Below are positions 1-7,616 of a stretch of DNA of 64,000 bases, one piece after another. The position numbers and the translations under genes were made by a program. Source of the DNA: Parvibaculum sp. (GTDB lineage: Bacteria > Pseudomonadota > Alphaproteobacteria > Parvibaculales > Parvibaculaceae); NCBI GenBank assembly GCA_030645235.1, contig JAUSMV010000005.1:124001-188000 (forward strand), read 5' to 3'. Below the pieces are notes generated by a model. The model ran no database searches. It was not told the DNA's origin and saw nothing but the letters and a program-made list of their open reading frames with translations. Each line of letters starts with the position of its first letter. The first letter of the stretch is position 1.

Positions 1-2
1 TC

Positions 3-320
3 GAAAGCTATGTGCACGCGCTCATTGACGCCGCATCTGTCTTTGACGCATTTGTTGATGCGAGCGTCCCGTCGGACATCACCGTCGAGCCGGCTAATAC
101 GTATGACGGCACGCATTATTCGAGCGGCGTGAATGCAGAGATTGCATCAAAGCTGCTGTCGAACGCTACCGCACCAGCGCTTAATCTTAAAGGAATGGAT
201 ATAGAAGGTGTACTGAGCGTCTATCACGAACGTCTCAAAACATACTCAAACGTGATTGCTGCTGGTGAGTCCGTGCCACCTGTCGGGACGTCTCCAACGC
301 AAGGTCTTCCTTCGCGATAA
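3..320 (+). CDS. C-terminal part of an unidentified protein (possibly SGNH-hydrolase-like), 5' end outside window
   Basis: The reading frame is already open at the window edge and ends with TAA at 318–320, so this is the last ~105 residues of a longer protein. The only suggestive motif is DGTHYSSGVN, which resembles the Asp-x-x-His block near the C-terminus of SGNH/GDSL hydrolases, where the His is catalytic. The rest has no motif I recognise. The last ~85 bp overlap the convergent PAS-like gene on the other strand, a long overlap, so the final residues may be an extension relative to homologues. The coding frame is fairly sure; the family is a weak inference. Confidence 0.5.
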   Translation, partial: ESYVHALIDAASVFDAFVDASVPSDITVEPANTYDGTHYSSGVNAEIASKLLSNATAPALNLKGMDIEGVLSVYHERLKTYSNVIAAGESVPPVGTSPTQGLPSR

Positions 321-765
321 CGACGAATATCTGATCTATGTGATTGCCGTTAAGGCTCACGGGGAACACTCCGCGATAGACATTGATGAAACTGCGCTCA
401 GCAATCGGTAGATGGCTGGACGAATAGATGACCTTGCCTGTCTCAACCACTTTCTGAAATTCCAGTTTACGCGCCTCGGCTCCATCGGGCATCAGGCCTT
501 CGCCCAACAGCTTGCCGGTATAATCGATCCCAAAAATATCACGGCACCCTGTACCGGACAGTCGGTAGCGAAATTGTTGTTTACCGTCAATCATCACAAC
601 TTCGAGCAAGAGCAACCAGGGCAGGATCGCAGGAATTTTTGTAGGCTCAATAGCTGAACGCAGCGGCACCAGCGCATCGCCTTTTTTGTCGAACCAAAAA
701 TTGGAAAAAAGTGAGACTGGATGGTAATTTGGGACATCAGAAATATCAACTTCACGATACGACAT
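235..765 (-). CDS. PAS-domain protein of the PAS_5 (alphaproteobacterial) type
   Basis: This 176-residue soluble protein has the pattern of the alphaproteobacterial PAS_5 family: a charged N-terminus, a W-P motif, a central FRYRLSGTG strand followed by DIFGIDYTGK, and a C-terminal half with paired strands around RGVFPVSLNGN. The family is usually a single PAS-like sensor fold with no attached output domain, and its ligand is unknown. The frame can be extended to a GTG at 789, but ATG at 765 gives MSYREVDI and has GGGACC upstream, so I prefer it. The gene stands alone. A perfect dyad lies between it and the crotonase gene. Confidence 0.7.
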   Translation of the reverse strand: MSYREVDISDVPNYHPVSLFSNFWFDKKGDALVPLRSAIEPTKIPAILPWLLLLEVVMIDGKQQFRYRLSGTGCRDIFGIDYTGKLLGEGLMPDGAEARKLEFQKVVETGKVIYSSSHLPIAERSFINVYRGVFPVSLNGNHIDQIFVVIAKEDLALETSRQVARTHQQQSRLSMF

Positions 766-902
766 GTCAGGTCCCACACTCAATTTCACAGTTCAGCTCC
801 GCCCGGCACTTTATTTACCTGCAAACCTAGTGCTCAAAACTTACCAGTAGGTCACCAAATGTCGGTGAAATGACAGCTTTCACGGTATTTTATCGGCACT
901 CG

Positions 903-937
903 CGATATTCAATTCATTAAAGTTATATTGAATATCG
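903..937. promoter_or_regulatory. Perfect 11-bp inverted repeat with 13-bp spacer
   Basis: CGATATTCAAT (903–913) and ATTGAATATCG (927–937) are exact reverse complements. The element sits between the end of the crotonase gene (967) and the start of the PAS-like gene (765), about 140 bp upstream of the latter. No T-run follows the stem on either strand, which speaks against an intrinsic terminator. The AT-rich dyad looks more like an operator, or a stem in the 3' untranslated region of the crotonase operon. The target is unknown. Confidence 0.45.
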
Positions 938-966
938 TTGAATGAAGGTAATCAGCTCTCTGTCTA

Positions 967-1776
967 TCAATGCTTGTTGATGTCTTCGCCGGTAACAAGG
1001 AACCGCTGCATCGCCGCAACCGAGCCCTCGTCCTGCGCAATCAGGACACTGAACCGACCGCGTCCCGTCGCGCAGGCCGCATCAAGCGTCCTTTCCGTCG
1101 TGCGCTTGACCAAGGCTTTGGCCTCGGCAATACCGCGCGGGGGCATGACTGCGAGCTCACGTGCAATCTCTCGCGCACGAGCAAGGGCAGAACCCTCCAC
1201 CTCATGTACCATGCCAAGCGACAGCGCCTCTTCAGGACCCACCGTCCGCCCGCGCAAGATGAGCTCAAGCGCCTTCGCCTCACCTATGACGCGCGGCAAA
1301 CGCTCTGTGCCACCAGCACCGGGAAAAATGCCAATATTCGTTTCTGGTAAACCGATCCTGTAGTCGCCCTTTTCCGCGATGCGCAGATCGCAACAGAGTG
1401 CAAATTCAAAGCCACCGCCTTGCACAAAGCCGTTGATCGCTGCGATGGTCGGCTTTGCCATGCGGTCCACTTTGTCGAACACCGCCGAAATCGCATTGCC
1501 GCGCTCACCTGCCGCCATGAGTTCGCCTTCGCTGCGACCACTATCCTTAATCATCTTCGCGACGGCGACAATCTCGGCTACATCATAATGGCAAACGAAA
1601 ACACCAGCCACGCCACCGGTGAAAATAACAACGCGCACATTATCATCGGCAGCAACCCTATCAACGATGACATCAAGCTCAGCCACCTGCGCCGCGTTCA
1701 TGTAACCACGCGGTGGATTGTCGAATGTAACCGTCGCAATATTCTCAGCGATCTCAAGCCGTACAAGCGCGCTCAT
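967..1776 (-). CDS. Enoyl-CoA hydratase/isomerase (crotonase) family protein
   Basis: The 269-residue length is normal for a single-domain crotonase. Both acid residues used by hydratases are present: Glu124 in GGGFEF and Glu145 in LPETNIGIFPGAGG, followed by the usual GTERLPR. The first oxyanion-hole segment, normally F-x-A-G-x-D, reads VFVCHYD around residues 59–65, so the Gly is replaced by His. This suggests a subfamily with modified chemistry rather than a standard beta-oxidation hydratase. It overlaps the upstream DUF6285 gene by 4 bp and ends the operon that begins at 4198. The CoA substrate cannot be read from sequence. Confidence 0.85.
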   Translation of the reverse strand: MSALVRLEIAENIATVTFDNPPRGYMNAAQVAELDVIVDRVAADDNVRVVIFTGGVAGVFVCHYDVAEIVAVAKMIKDSGRSEGELMAAGERGNAISAVFDKVDRMAKPTIAAINGFVQGGGFEFALCCDLRIAEKGDYRIGLPETNIGIFPGAGGTERLPRVIGEAKALELILRGRTVGPEEALSLGMVHEVEGSALARAREIARELAVMPPRGIAEAKALVKRTTERTLDAACATGRGRFSVLIAQDEGSVAAMQRFLVTGEDINKH

Positions 1777-2156
1777 TGCCCATAGCCTTCTTCCAGTGCA
1801 CGCACATAGCCTGAATATTTCGGCTGATTGATCGAAAGCTTTGTCATCGTGATCGCCCAGAGATGATCGGCAAGACCTTTTGTCTCGAGGGTCAATTCAC
1901 CGCTTTCAATCTTCGCGCAAAGTTCGCGATTGAGATCTTCCAGCGTACCGTCGTGTCCGAGCAAAGCACGCAGACGCTCCATCTCTTCGCTGGTTGCCTT
2001 TGGCAGAATTTTAAGTTCACGCTTCACCATATCGAGCGCGTTCGCCGCCACCAGCGCATGGAAAGCAGCATGACCCGAGAGCTGCGGCATAGCATGCACA
2101 CGGATAAACTCGGCCACAATATCGACAAGCTCGTAAGCGGAAGGTTGTTCCTGCAT
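1773..2156 (-). CDS. DUF6285 domain-containing protein
   Basis: This is a 127-residue, mostly helical soluble protein beginning MQEQPSAYELVDIVAEFI and ending in a conserved-looking LEEGYGQ tail. It matches the small family that in Actinobacteria and Alphaproteobacteria sits directly beside an APH-type phosphotransferase, as here. The frame extends upstream to 2243, but that extension is basic, cysteine-rich and overlaps the phosphotransferase. ATG at 2156, 4 bp after that gene's stop, is therefore the likely start. It overlaps the crotonase start by 4 bp, giving a tightly coupled operon. The function is unknown; an accessory role to the kinase-like partner is inferred from pairing only. Confidence 0.75.
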   Translation of the reverse strand: MQEQPSAYELVDIVAEFIRVHAMPQLSGHAAFHALVAANALDMVKRELKILPKATSEEMERLRALLGHDGTLEDLNRELCAKIESGELTLETKGLADHLWAITMTKLSINQPKYSGYVRALEEGYGQ

Positions 2157-2160
2157 AGCG

Positions 2161-3168
2161 TCAGACTTTCTTGAGTGGCGCGAGCAAGCGCAAAAGATCA
2201 ACTTCTGTCTCTGACGAACGACGACCGATTGTGGCACGTTCAACCGAACGGTCGCCTGCCTGAAACGCCATTACCATCGTGGTGCACATAACGCCCCATT
2301 TAAGCGTACCCAACACTTCCCAAAATTTGACACGTTCGGGATCAACCTTGCCGCCGCCTGCCGCTTCATAGCCTGCGAACATATCCTCGCGTTGTCCAAA
2401 GCCACCAACGGGATTGTCGATATTGCCAAAGCGCCATGAGTTGACGCAGATCCAGGCGAGGTCTTCCATCGGGTCGCCGGTATGAGCCAGTTCCCAATCG
2501 AGCACGGCGCGCACGCCATCTGCACCAATCATCAGATTGCCATGCCGGAAATCACCATGCACCAGCGTAATTTTCGCAGCATCAGCCGGTGCATTATCTT
2601 TCAGCCAGCGAAAAGCGAGATCGAAAACGGGGTGAGGGTGATTGTGCGTTTTGTAGGTACTAAAATACTGCTCAATCTCAGATTTCGCCGTAGAGAGACG
2701 CAAAGGCGGCAGCTTCGCCATATCCACCGAATGAAGCCGCGCGAGAATTTCACCGCATTGACGTGCCAACATCGGCCGTGCTTTGACAAACTCATCATCA
2801 CGCAAAATCTTGCGCGCAATCGTCTCGCCTTCAACGCGGTCCATGATGAACCCGCGCCCCACGCCATCGGCTTCTTTCAGCACAAGACGTACCGGCGGGA
2901 TAGGCACATTCACTTCACCGGCCAGCTTGATGAGCGCCGCTTCGGTTTCAAGCCCCGCCGCCGTCGCGCTTTTCTCTCGGTCGCCGCCCGGCGCGCGCCG
3001 CAGAATAAGCGGGATCAGCTTGTCGCCTTGGCGCGCGTCAAAAGCCCATGTTTCCTGGCTCGCGCCGCCCGACAATCGTTTCAAGTTTTCAATGCCCGTC
3101 ACGCCCGCAATCTCGCGGGTCAAAGCAGCGGCGAGCGGCGCCGCAATCGGATTTACCGCCTCCGGCAT
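2161..3168 (-). CDS. Phosphotransferase family protein (APH/ACAD10-like kinase domain)
   Basis: This 335-residue aminoglycoside-phosphotransferase-fold protein has a Gly-rich GGASQETW loop near residue 35, the catalytic-loop motif HGDFRHGN with Asp206, and the metal-binding motif LDWELAHTGDP with Asp224. Its general layout is that of the kinase-like domain fused to acyl-CoA dehydrogenase in ACAD10, and of its free-standing bacterial relatives. Those relatives act on hydroxyacyl substrates or remain unassigned, and resistance to aminoglycosides is not implied. It lies 1 bp after the DUF7064-like gene and 4 bp before DUF6285. The crotonase neighbour makes a role in handling hydroxyacyl-CoA or fatty-acid intermediates likely but unproven. 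Confidence 0.85.
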   Translation of the reverse strand: MPEAVNPIAAPLAAALTREIAGVTGIENLKRLSGGASQETWAFDARQGDKLIPLILRRAPGGDREKSATAAGLETEAALIKLAGEVNVPIPPVRLVLKEADGVGRGFIMDRVEGETIARKILRDDEFVKARPMLARQCGEILARLHSVDMAKLPPLRLSTAKSEIEQYFSTYKTHNHPHPVFDLAFRWLKDNAPADAAKITLVHGDFRHGNLMIGADGVRAVLDWELAHTGDPMEDLAWICVNSWRFGNIDNPVGGFGQREDMFAGYEAAGGGKVDPERVKFWEVLGTLKWGVMCTTMVMAFQAGDRSVERATIGRRSSETEVDLLRLLAPLKKV

Positions 3169-3169
3169 T

Positions 3170-4198
3170 TTAACGGCTCACGCTGACGGGAACGCCATCG
3201 ACGATCTGATCGAGATATTCCGACAGGCCGTAACCGACCATGCCGTTACAGCGATATTCCGTCATGCCTTCAGTGATGCGTGTGTTCATCTCCGTGCCGT
3301 CCGGACCCTTGCGGCGGTTGCGCAACGGAATGAGCGAGAGCACTTTGCCTTCGACATCATAAGTTGCTCCAGACTCCGTCTTGATATGCGCTCGCAGGCC
3401 CGTCTGATACCAGTTCTCATCCCAGTCGCTGTCAATGCTCACTTCTTTGATAAGATCGTATTTGCCGTCCTTCAACACCATGCCGCCCTGGCGCGGCTCG
3501 CCGCTCTCACCGGCCACAATCGACAGCATCATGCCGAAGTCGCGCCCGAAATTGAGCGGGCACCAACGATACCAATGGATCGCTTGCCAATAGCGCGGCC
3601 CCCAGCTTTTGTCGCGCAAGCCAAAACCGGAAACTTCATAGACGTCATCGCCGATGGTAAAGCGACCGGAGGCCGCCATGTGTTGCTCATAATGCGCCTT
3701 GGCGAAAGATTTTTCCGGATCAATGTCGAGCGATGAACCATCTTCTTTGACCGTCTCACCGCCAAACATCGGTGACACGCCTTCATAATCAAGTTCGACC
3801 TTACAAGGCAGAACAGGATTATCGCGAAAGGCTTTGGACGGCTCGGCCATGTCGAGCGGATTGGCGAGCAAGACGGCCTTGCCATCATAGGTCACCCGCA
3901 ATTTCTTGAACGGCTCGATCACCTCGATCTTCATCCCGCCGGCGGCCAACTGATCGTTGTTGGTGATCGCTGGCTTGGCATACATGAAGGCGACCTTACC
4001 GCCCGGCAGATAGAGGCAGGTCGTCATTTCGGCATAACCCTCATTGGGTCTATTGCCGATGCGAAACCAACCGCCGATCTTTTTGACCGGATCGAACATG
4101 TTGAAATACATGCTCTCATTATAGTTGAGCGCCGCGTCAGGCGTATGCGTGTACTCGTCCTGCGGATCAAGCCGAACTTTGAATCCCGGTGTGGCCAT
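3170..4198 (-). CDS. DUF7064/DUF7065-like protein of a CoA-metabolism operon
   Basis: This 342-residue protein is rich in beta strands and aromatic residues (FNMFDPVKKIGGWFRIGNRP near the start, then GFGLRDKSWGPRYW and IHWYRW). It resembles the lipocalin/hydroxyneurosporene-synthase-like DUF7064–DUF7065 proteins often found beside acyl-CoA genes in sphingomonads and parvibacula. No signal peptide is evident. ATG at 4198 is chosen over an upstream ATG at 4216 because AGGGAGGA lies about 6 bp ahead of it. It is the first gene of the minus-strand operon running to 967. The enzymatic role is unknown. Confidence 0.7.
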   Translation of the reverse strand: MATPGFKVRLDPQDEYTHTPDAALNYNESMYFNMFDPVKKIGGWFRIGNRPNEGYAEMTTCLYLPGGKVAFMYAKPAITNNDQLAAGGMKIEVIEPFKKLRVTYDGKAVLLANPLDMAEPSKAFRDNPVLPCKVELDYEGVSPMFGGETVKEDGSSLDIDPEKSFAKAHYEQHMAASGRFTIGDDVYEVSGFGLRDKSWGPRYWQAIHWYRWCPLNFGRDFGMMLSIVAGESGEPRQGGMVLKDGKYDLIKEVSIDSDWDENWYQTGLRAHIKTESGATYDVEGKVLSLIPLRNRRKGPDGTEMNTRITEGMTEYRCNGMVGYGLSEYLDQIVDGVPVSVSR

Positions 4199-4391
4199 AA
4201 TCAGTCCTCCCTGCAATATCTTTTACCGTATGATGGAGCGGTTTGGCCCGCCATGGAAGCCCCGTCAAACCGTGCTTTGGGGCCGCTACGTCACCTAAGC
4301 GCCACAAAGCGTTTGTAGCCTTGGCCCGGTACATTGCATCATGTGCTACAAGAGTTTTGAGGCGCAGTTTCAATAGGGACGATCAGGCTAC

Positions 4392-5087
4392 ATGACGGAT
4401 AATGAGAACGGCACAGGCTTGGGTTCCACGGTGCTTTTGCCACCGCGCAAGACGGGCATAATGGCCCGTATCAGAAACTATTTTTTCACCGGCCTCGTCG
4501 TCGCCGCGCCCATCGGCCTCACGCTCTACATCACACGCTGGTTTATCGAACTGGTGGACACTTGGTTCGTGCCGCTGATCCCCGAGCAGTTCCGCCCCGT
4601 CGCCTTCATGCCCTTCGATATTCCGGGCATCGGCCTCATTGTGGCATTCATACTGCTCACCTTGCTCGGCGCCTTCACAGCCAATTTTTTTGGCCGCGCG
4701 ATCCTCACATTCGCCGAAAGGCTCGTCGACCGGATGCCTGTTATACGCAGCATCTATGGTGCTCTAAAGCAGATTTTTGAAACGGTCATCTCGCAATCCA
4801 CAACATCGTTTCAGGATGTCGGCCTCATCGAATATCCGCGCAAGGGCATCTACACGATCGTCTTCGTCACATCGCAGACCGAAGCCGATATCGGTGCGCC
4901 TGCGGGCCTCAATCTGATCAGCGTATTCCTGCCGACAACACCAAACCCGACCTCCGGCTTTCTTCTCTATGTGCCCCGTCAGGATGTCACCATCCTCGAC
5001 ATGACGATTGAGGAGGGCGCTAAGCTCATCATTTCGGCAGGTCTCGTGGAACCGAAGAAACTGCCCGTCAAGCTGCCGTCAGCCTGA
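4392..5087 (+). CDS. DUF502 domain-containing membrane protein
   Basis: This 231-residue protein carries two clear membrane segments (around residues 30–55, beginning YFFTGLVVAAPIGLTLYITR, and around 75–100). They are followed by a soluble beta-rich C-terminal half with RMPVIRSIYGALKQ, the conserved start of the DUF502 core. DUF502 proteins are inner-membrane proteins of unknown function common in Proteobacteria and plants. The start is supported by a GGGACG sequence about 10 bp upstream. It converges on recG with a 9-bp overlap, as often seen next to recG in this class. Confidence 0.85.
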   Translation: MTDNENGTGLGSTVLLPPRKTGIMARIRNYFFTGLVVAAPIGLTLYITRWFIELVDTWFVPLIPEQFRPVAFMPFDIPGIGLIVAFILLTLLGAFTANFFGRAILTFAERLVDRMPVIRSIYGALKQIFETVISQSTTSFQDVGLIEYPRKGIYTIVFVTSQTEADIGAPAGLNLISVFLPTTPNPTSGFLLYVPRQDVTILDMTIEEGAKLIISAGLVEPKKLPVKLPSA

Positions 5088-7163
5088 TCGCAGATTCCGG
5101 ATCGCATCGTCGCATTCGAACAAATAGAGCAACACGCGCAGCGCCTCGCCGCGCGGGCCTTCAAGCTCCGGATCGCGCTGTAAAATCATGCGCGCATCGT
5201 CGTAAGCGGCGGCGAGCAAGTCGCCATGCACAGCTATGTCAGCCATGCGGAACTCCGGCAAGCCGCTTTGCCGCGTGCCAAGCAATTCGCCCGCACCGCG
5301 CAGACGCAGGTCTTCTTCCGCTATGCGGAACCCGTCTTCTGTCTCACGCATGATCTTGATGCGCGCGGTGGCCGTTTCGCCGAGTGGTGTCTGATAGAGC
5401 AACAGGCATGATGACTTGTCCGCCCCGCGCCCGACGCGTCCGCGCAACTGATGCAGCTGCGCGAGGCCAAAGCGCTCGGCGTGCTCGATCACCATGATCG
5501 TGGCACTCGGCACATTGACACCTACTTCGATCACCGTTGTCGCCACAAGAATACGCGTCTCACCGGATTCAAAACGCGCCATAGCTGCGTCTTTTTCCGT
5601 CGCCTTCATGCGCCCGTGAACGAGACCTACACGCTCGCCAAAAATCTCATACAAATAGGCATAGCGATCTTCCGCCGCTGCGGCGTCGATCACGTCGGAT
5701 TCCTCCACCAACGGACAAACCCAATAGACCTGCGCATTGCCAGCAAGCGCACGATGGAGCGAACCGACAACATCCTCCAGCCGCTCCAAAGGCAATGCGC
5801 GCGTCTCAATCGGCTTACGCCCCGCAGGCTTCTCATGGAGCTTCGACACATCCATATCGCCATAGGCGGTCAACGTAAGCGTGCGCGGAATGGGCGTCGC
5901 AGTCATCACCAGCACATCCGTACCGACGCCGCCTTTCGATTGCAGTCTGAGGCGTTGATGCACACCAAAGCGATGCTGCTCATCGACAATGGCAATACCA
6001 AGCGCCTTGAAATTCACTTCGTCCTGGAACAGTGCATGCGTGCCGACAAGAATATCAATCTCGCCTGCGGCCAGATCATCCAGAACATCAGAGCGTTTTT
6101 TGCCTTTCTCACGACCCGTCAGCAATTCAAGCCGCACGCCCGCTGCTTCACACATCGGTGCGAGCGAGGCAAAATGCTGCCGCGCCAATATTTCCGTCGG
6201 CGCCATCATCGCGGCCTGAAACCCGACCTCAACCGAATTGAGCATGGCGAGCAGCGCCACCACCGTTTTGCCGCTGCCCACATCGCCTTGCAGCAAACGC
6301 AGCATGCGATGCTCAGAACCCATGTCGGAATAAATCTCATCGAGCGCCGTAACCTGCGCACCCGTCAACGCAAAGGGCAGGGCGGCGGTCACCTTGGCGC
6401 GCAAGTGTCCGTCGCCGCGAATGACACGGCCCGGCAATTTGCGCATCCGCAATCGCACGATCCCCAGAGCCAGTTGATTTGCCAGCAACTCATCAAAGAC
6501 GAGACGAGCACGCGCGGGATTATGCGGATCAAGCGCTGCGATACTGTCCGGCGCGTGTGCCGCTTGCAGTGACGAGTGCCAATCCGTCCAGCCTTGTGCC
6601 TTGAGCCACGGCCCGTCCTGCCACTCGGCCAGTTCGGGTGCACGTTCAATCGCCGCTTTAACGGCCTTTTGCAACGGCTTCAGCGTCACGCCAGCGGTGA
6701 GCGGATAGACCGCTTCGAGCAGAGGCAGTGAAGCAATGTCTTCCGGTGCCACCACATGATCGGGATGGCTCATTTGCGGTTGGCCCTGATAGAACTCCAC
6801 CTTGCCGCTAATGATCCGCGTCGCGCCTTCAGGTAAAGTCTTTGTCAGCCAGTCGCCATGCGGGTTGAAAAATACAAGCTGCATCTCGCCCGTCTCGTCA
6901 CTCACATGTACCCGATAAGGCAGCTTCTTGAGGCGCGGCACGATATGCAGCCCGACCTGAACCTCAACCGTCACGATGTCACCATCCACGATGTCGGCAA
7001 TCTTCGGCCGCTTGCGACGGTCCACCAAGCCGACGGGAAGGTGCCAGCACAGGTCCACTACTTTCGGTCCGACCAGCTTGCCCATCAGCTCCTCCAGCCG
7101 CGGGCCAATGCCGGGCAGGCTGCGGAGCGGCGCAAAGAGCGGAAAGAGAATTTCGGGACGCAT
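5079..7163 (-). CDS. recG: ATP-dependent DNA helicase RecG
   Basis: The 694-residue length is typical. The order is an N-terminal wedge/OB domain (SLPGIGPRLEELMGKLVG at residues 15–32, then the OB fold), helicase motif I GDVGSGKT, motif II DEQHRFG, motif III ATPIPRT, and the C-terminal helicase lobe with GRVGRG and the TRG-type region EDLRLRGAGELLGTRQSG. RecG remodels stalled replication forks and Holliday junctions by driving reverse branch migration. It is monocistronic and divergent from sdhE–mfd. No key residue is missing. Confidence 0.97.
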   Translation of the reverse strand: MRPEILFPLFAPLRSLPGIGPRLEELMGKLVGPKVVDLCWHLPVGLVDRRKRPKIADIVDGDIVTVEVQVGLHIVPRLKKLPYRVHVSDETGEMQLVFFNPHGDWLTKTLPEGATRIISGKVEFYQGQPQMSHPDHVVAPEDIASLPLLEAVYPLTAGVTLKPLQKAVKAAIERAPELAEWQDGPWLKAQGWTDWHSSLQAAHAPDSIAALDPHNPARARLVFDELLANQLALGIVRLRMRKLPGRVIRGDGHLRAKVTAALPFALTGAQVTALDEIYSDMGSEHRMLRLLQGDVGSGKTVVALLAMLNSVEVGFQAAMMAPTEILARQHFASLAPMCEAAGVRLELLTGREKGKKRSDVLDDLAAGEIDILVGTHALFQDEVNFKALGIAIVDEQHRFGVHQRLRLQSKGGVGTDVLVMTATPIPRTLTLTAYGDMDVSKLHEKPAGRKPIETRALPLERLEDVVGSLHRALAGNAQVYWVCPLVEESDVIDAAAAEDRYAYLYEIFGERVGLVHGRMKATEKDAAMARFESGETRILVATTVIEVGVNVPSATIMVIEHAERFGLAQLHQLRGRVGRGADKSSCLLLYQTPLGETATARIKIMRETEDGFRIAEEDLRLRGAGELLGTRQSGLPEFRMADIAVHGDLLAAAYDDARMILQRDPELEGPRGEALRVLLYLFECDDAIRNLRSG

Positions 7164-7316
7164 GGTGCTCGCTATAGCCCGACGGAAAAAAGGGCTAAAT
7201 TGGGTGGATTCTTAAGATACAGTCTATCGCTATTCGCCAAAGAAGAGGAAATCTTCACGTGGGGCTGACAGGGCGCGCCAGTCGGTTTATATCCCTGCCA
7301 AAGGATAAGAGAACCC

Positions 7317-7616
7317 ATGGCCGACAGCACCCTCACCGATCTGGCAATCCGCATCCGGCGGCTCAAATTCCGCTCGTGGCATCGCGGCATCAAAGAGATG
7401 GACCTGATTTTGGGCCATTTCGCGGACACGCTGCTCGAAGGCCTGACGCCGGCTGAACTGGATGAATATGAAACCCTGATTGATGTCGAGGACACCTCGC
7501 TTTACAATTGGGTGACGGGCCGCGAGGAAACGCCAGCGGAACATCAAACGGCATTATTTGCGCGTATCCGAACCTTCAATCATCTGGAAGGGACGCTTTG
7601 GCCGCGCAAACCGTAA
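7317..7616 (+). CDS. sdhE: FAD assembly factor SdhE (succinate dehydrogenase assembly factor 2)
   Basis: This 99-residue all-alpha protein has the signature HRGIKEMDLILGHF (the RGxxE motif needed for flavinylation) and a C-terminal YNWVTGREETP. SdhE helps attach FAD covalently to the succinate dehydrogenase flavoprotein and related enzymes. The start is preceded by GGATAAGAGA. Its last 19 bp overlap the proposed TTG start of mfd, so the two are probably translationally coupled. Placement of sdhE between recG and mfd is common in Alphaproteobacteria. Confidence 0.92.
   Translation: MADSTLTDLAIRIRRLKFRSWHRGIKEMDLILGHFADTLLEGLTPAELDEYETLIDVEDTSLYNWVTGREETPAEHQTALFARIRTFNHLEGTLWPRKP

Noticed and set aside
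2161-3168. Aminoglycoside resistance gene
   Set aside because: The fold is APH-like, but sequence blocks and neighbours fit the ACAD10-like metabolic group, not antibiotic kinases.
5451-6572. 373-residue plus-strand ORF
   Set aside because: It lies wholly antisense to recG, is Arg/His-rich and has no family features; an artefact of GC-rich codon bias.
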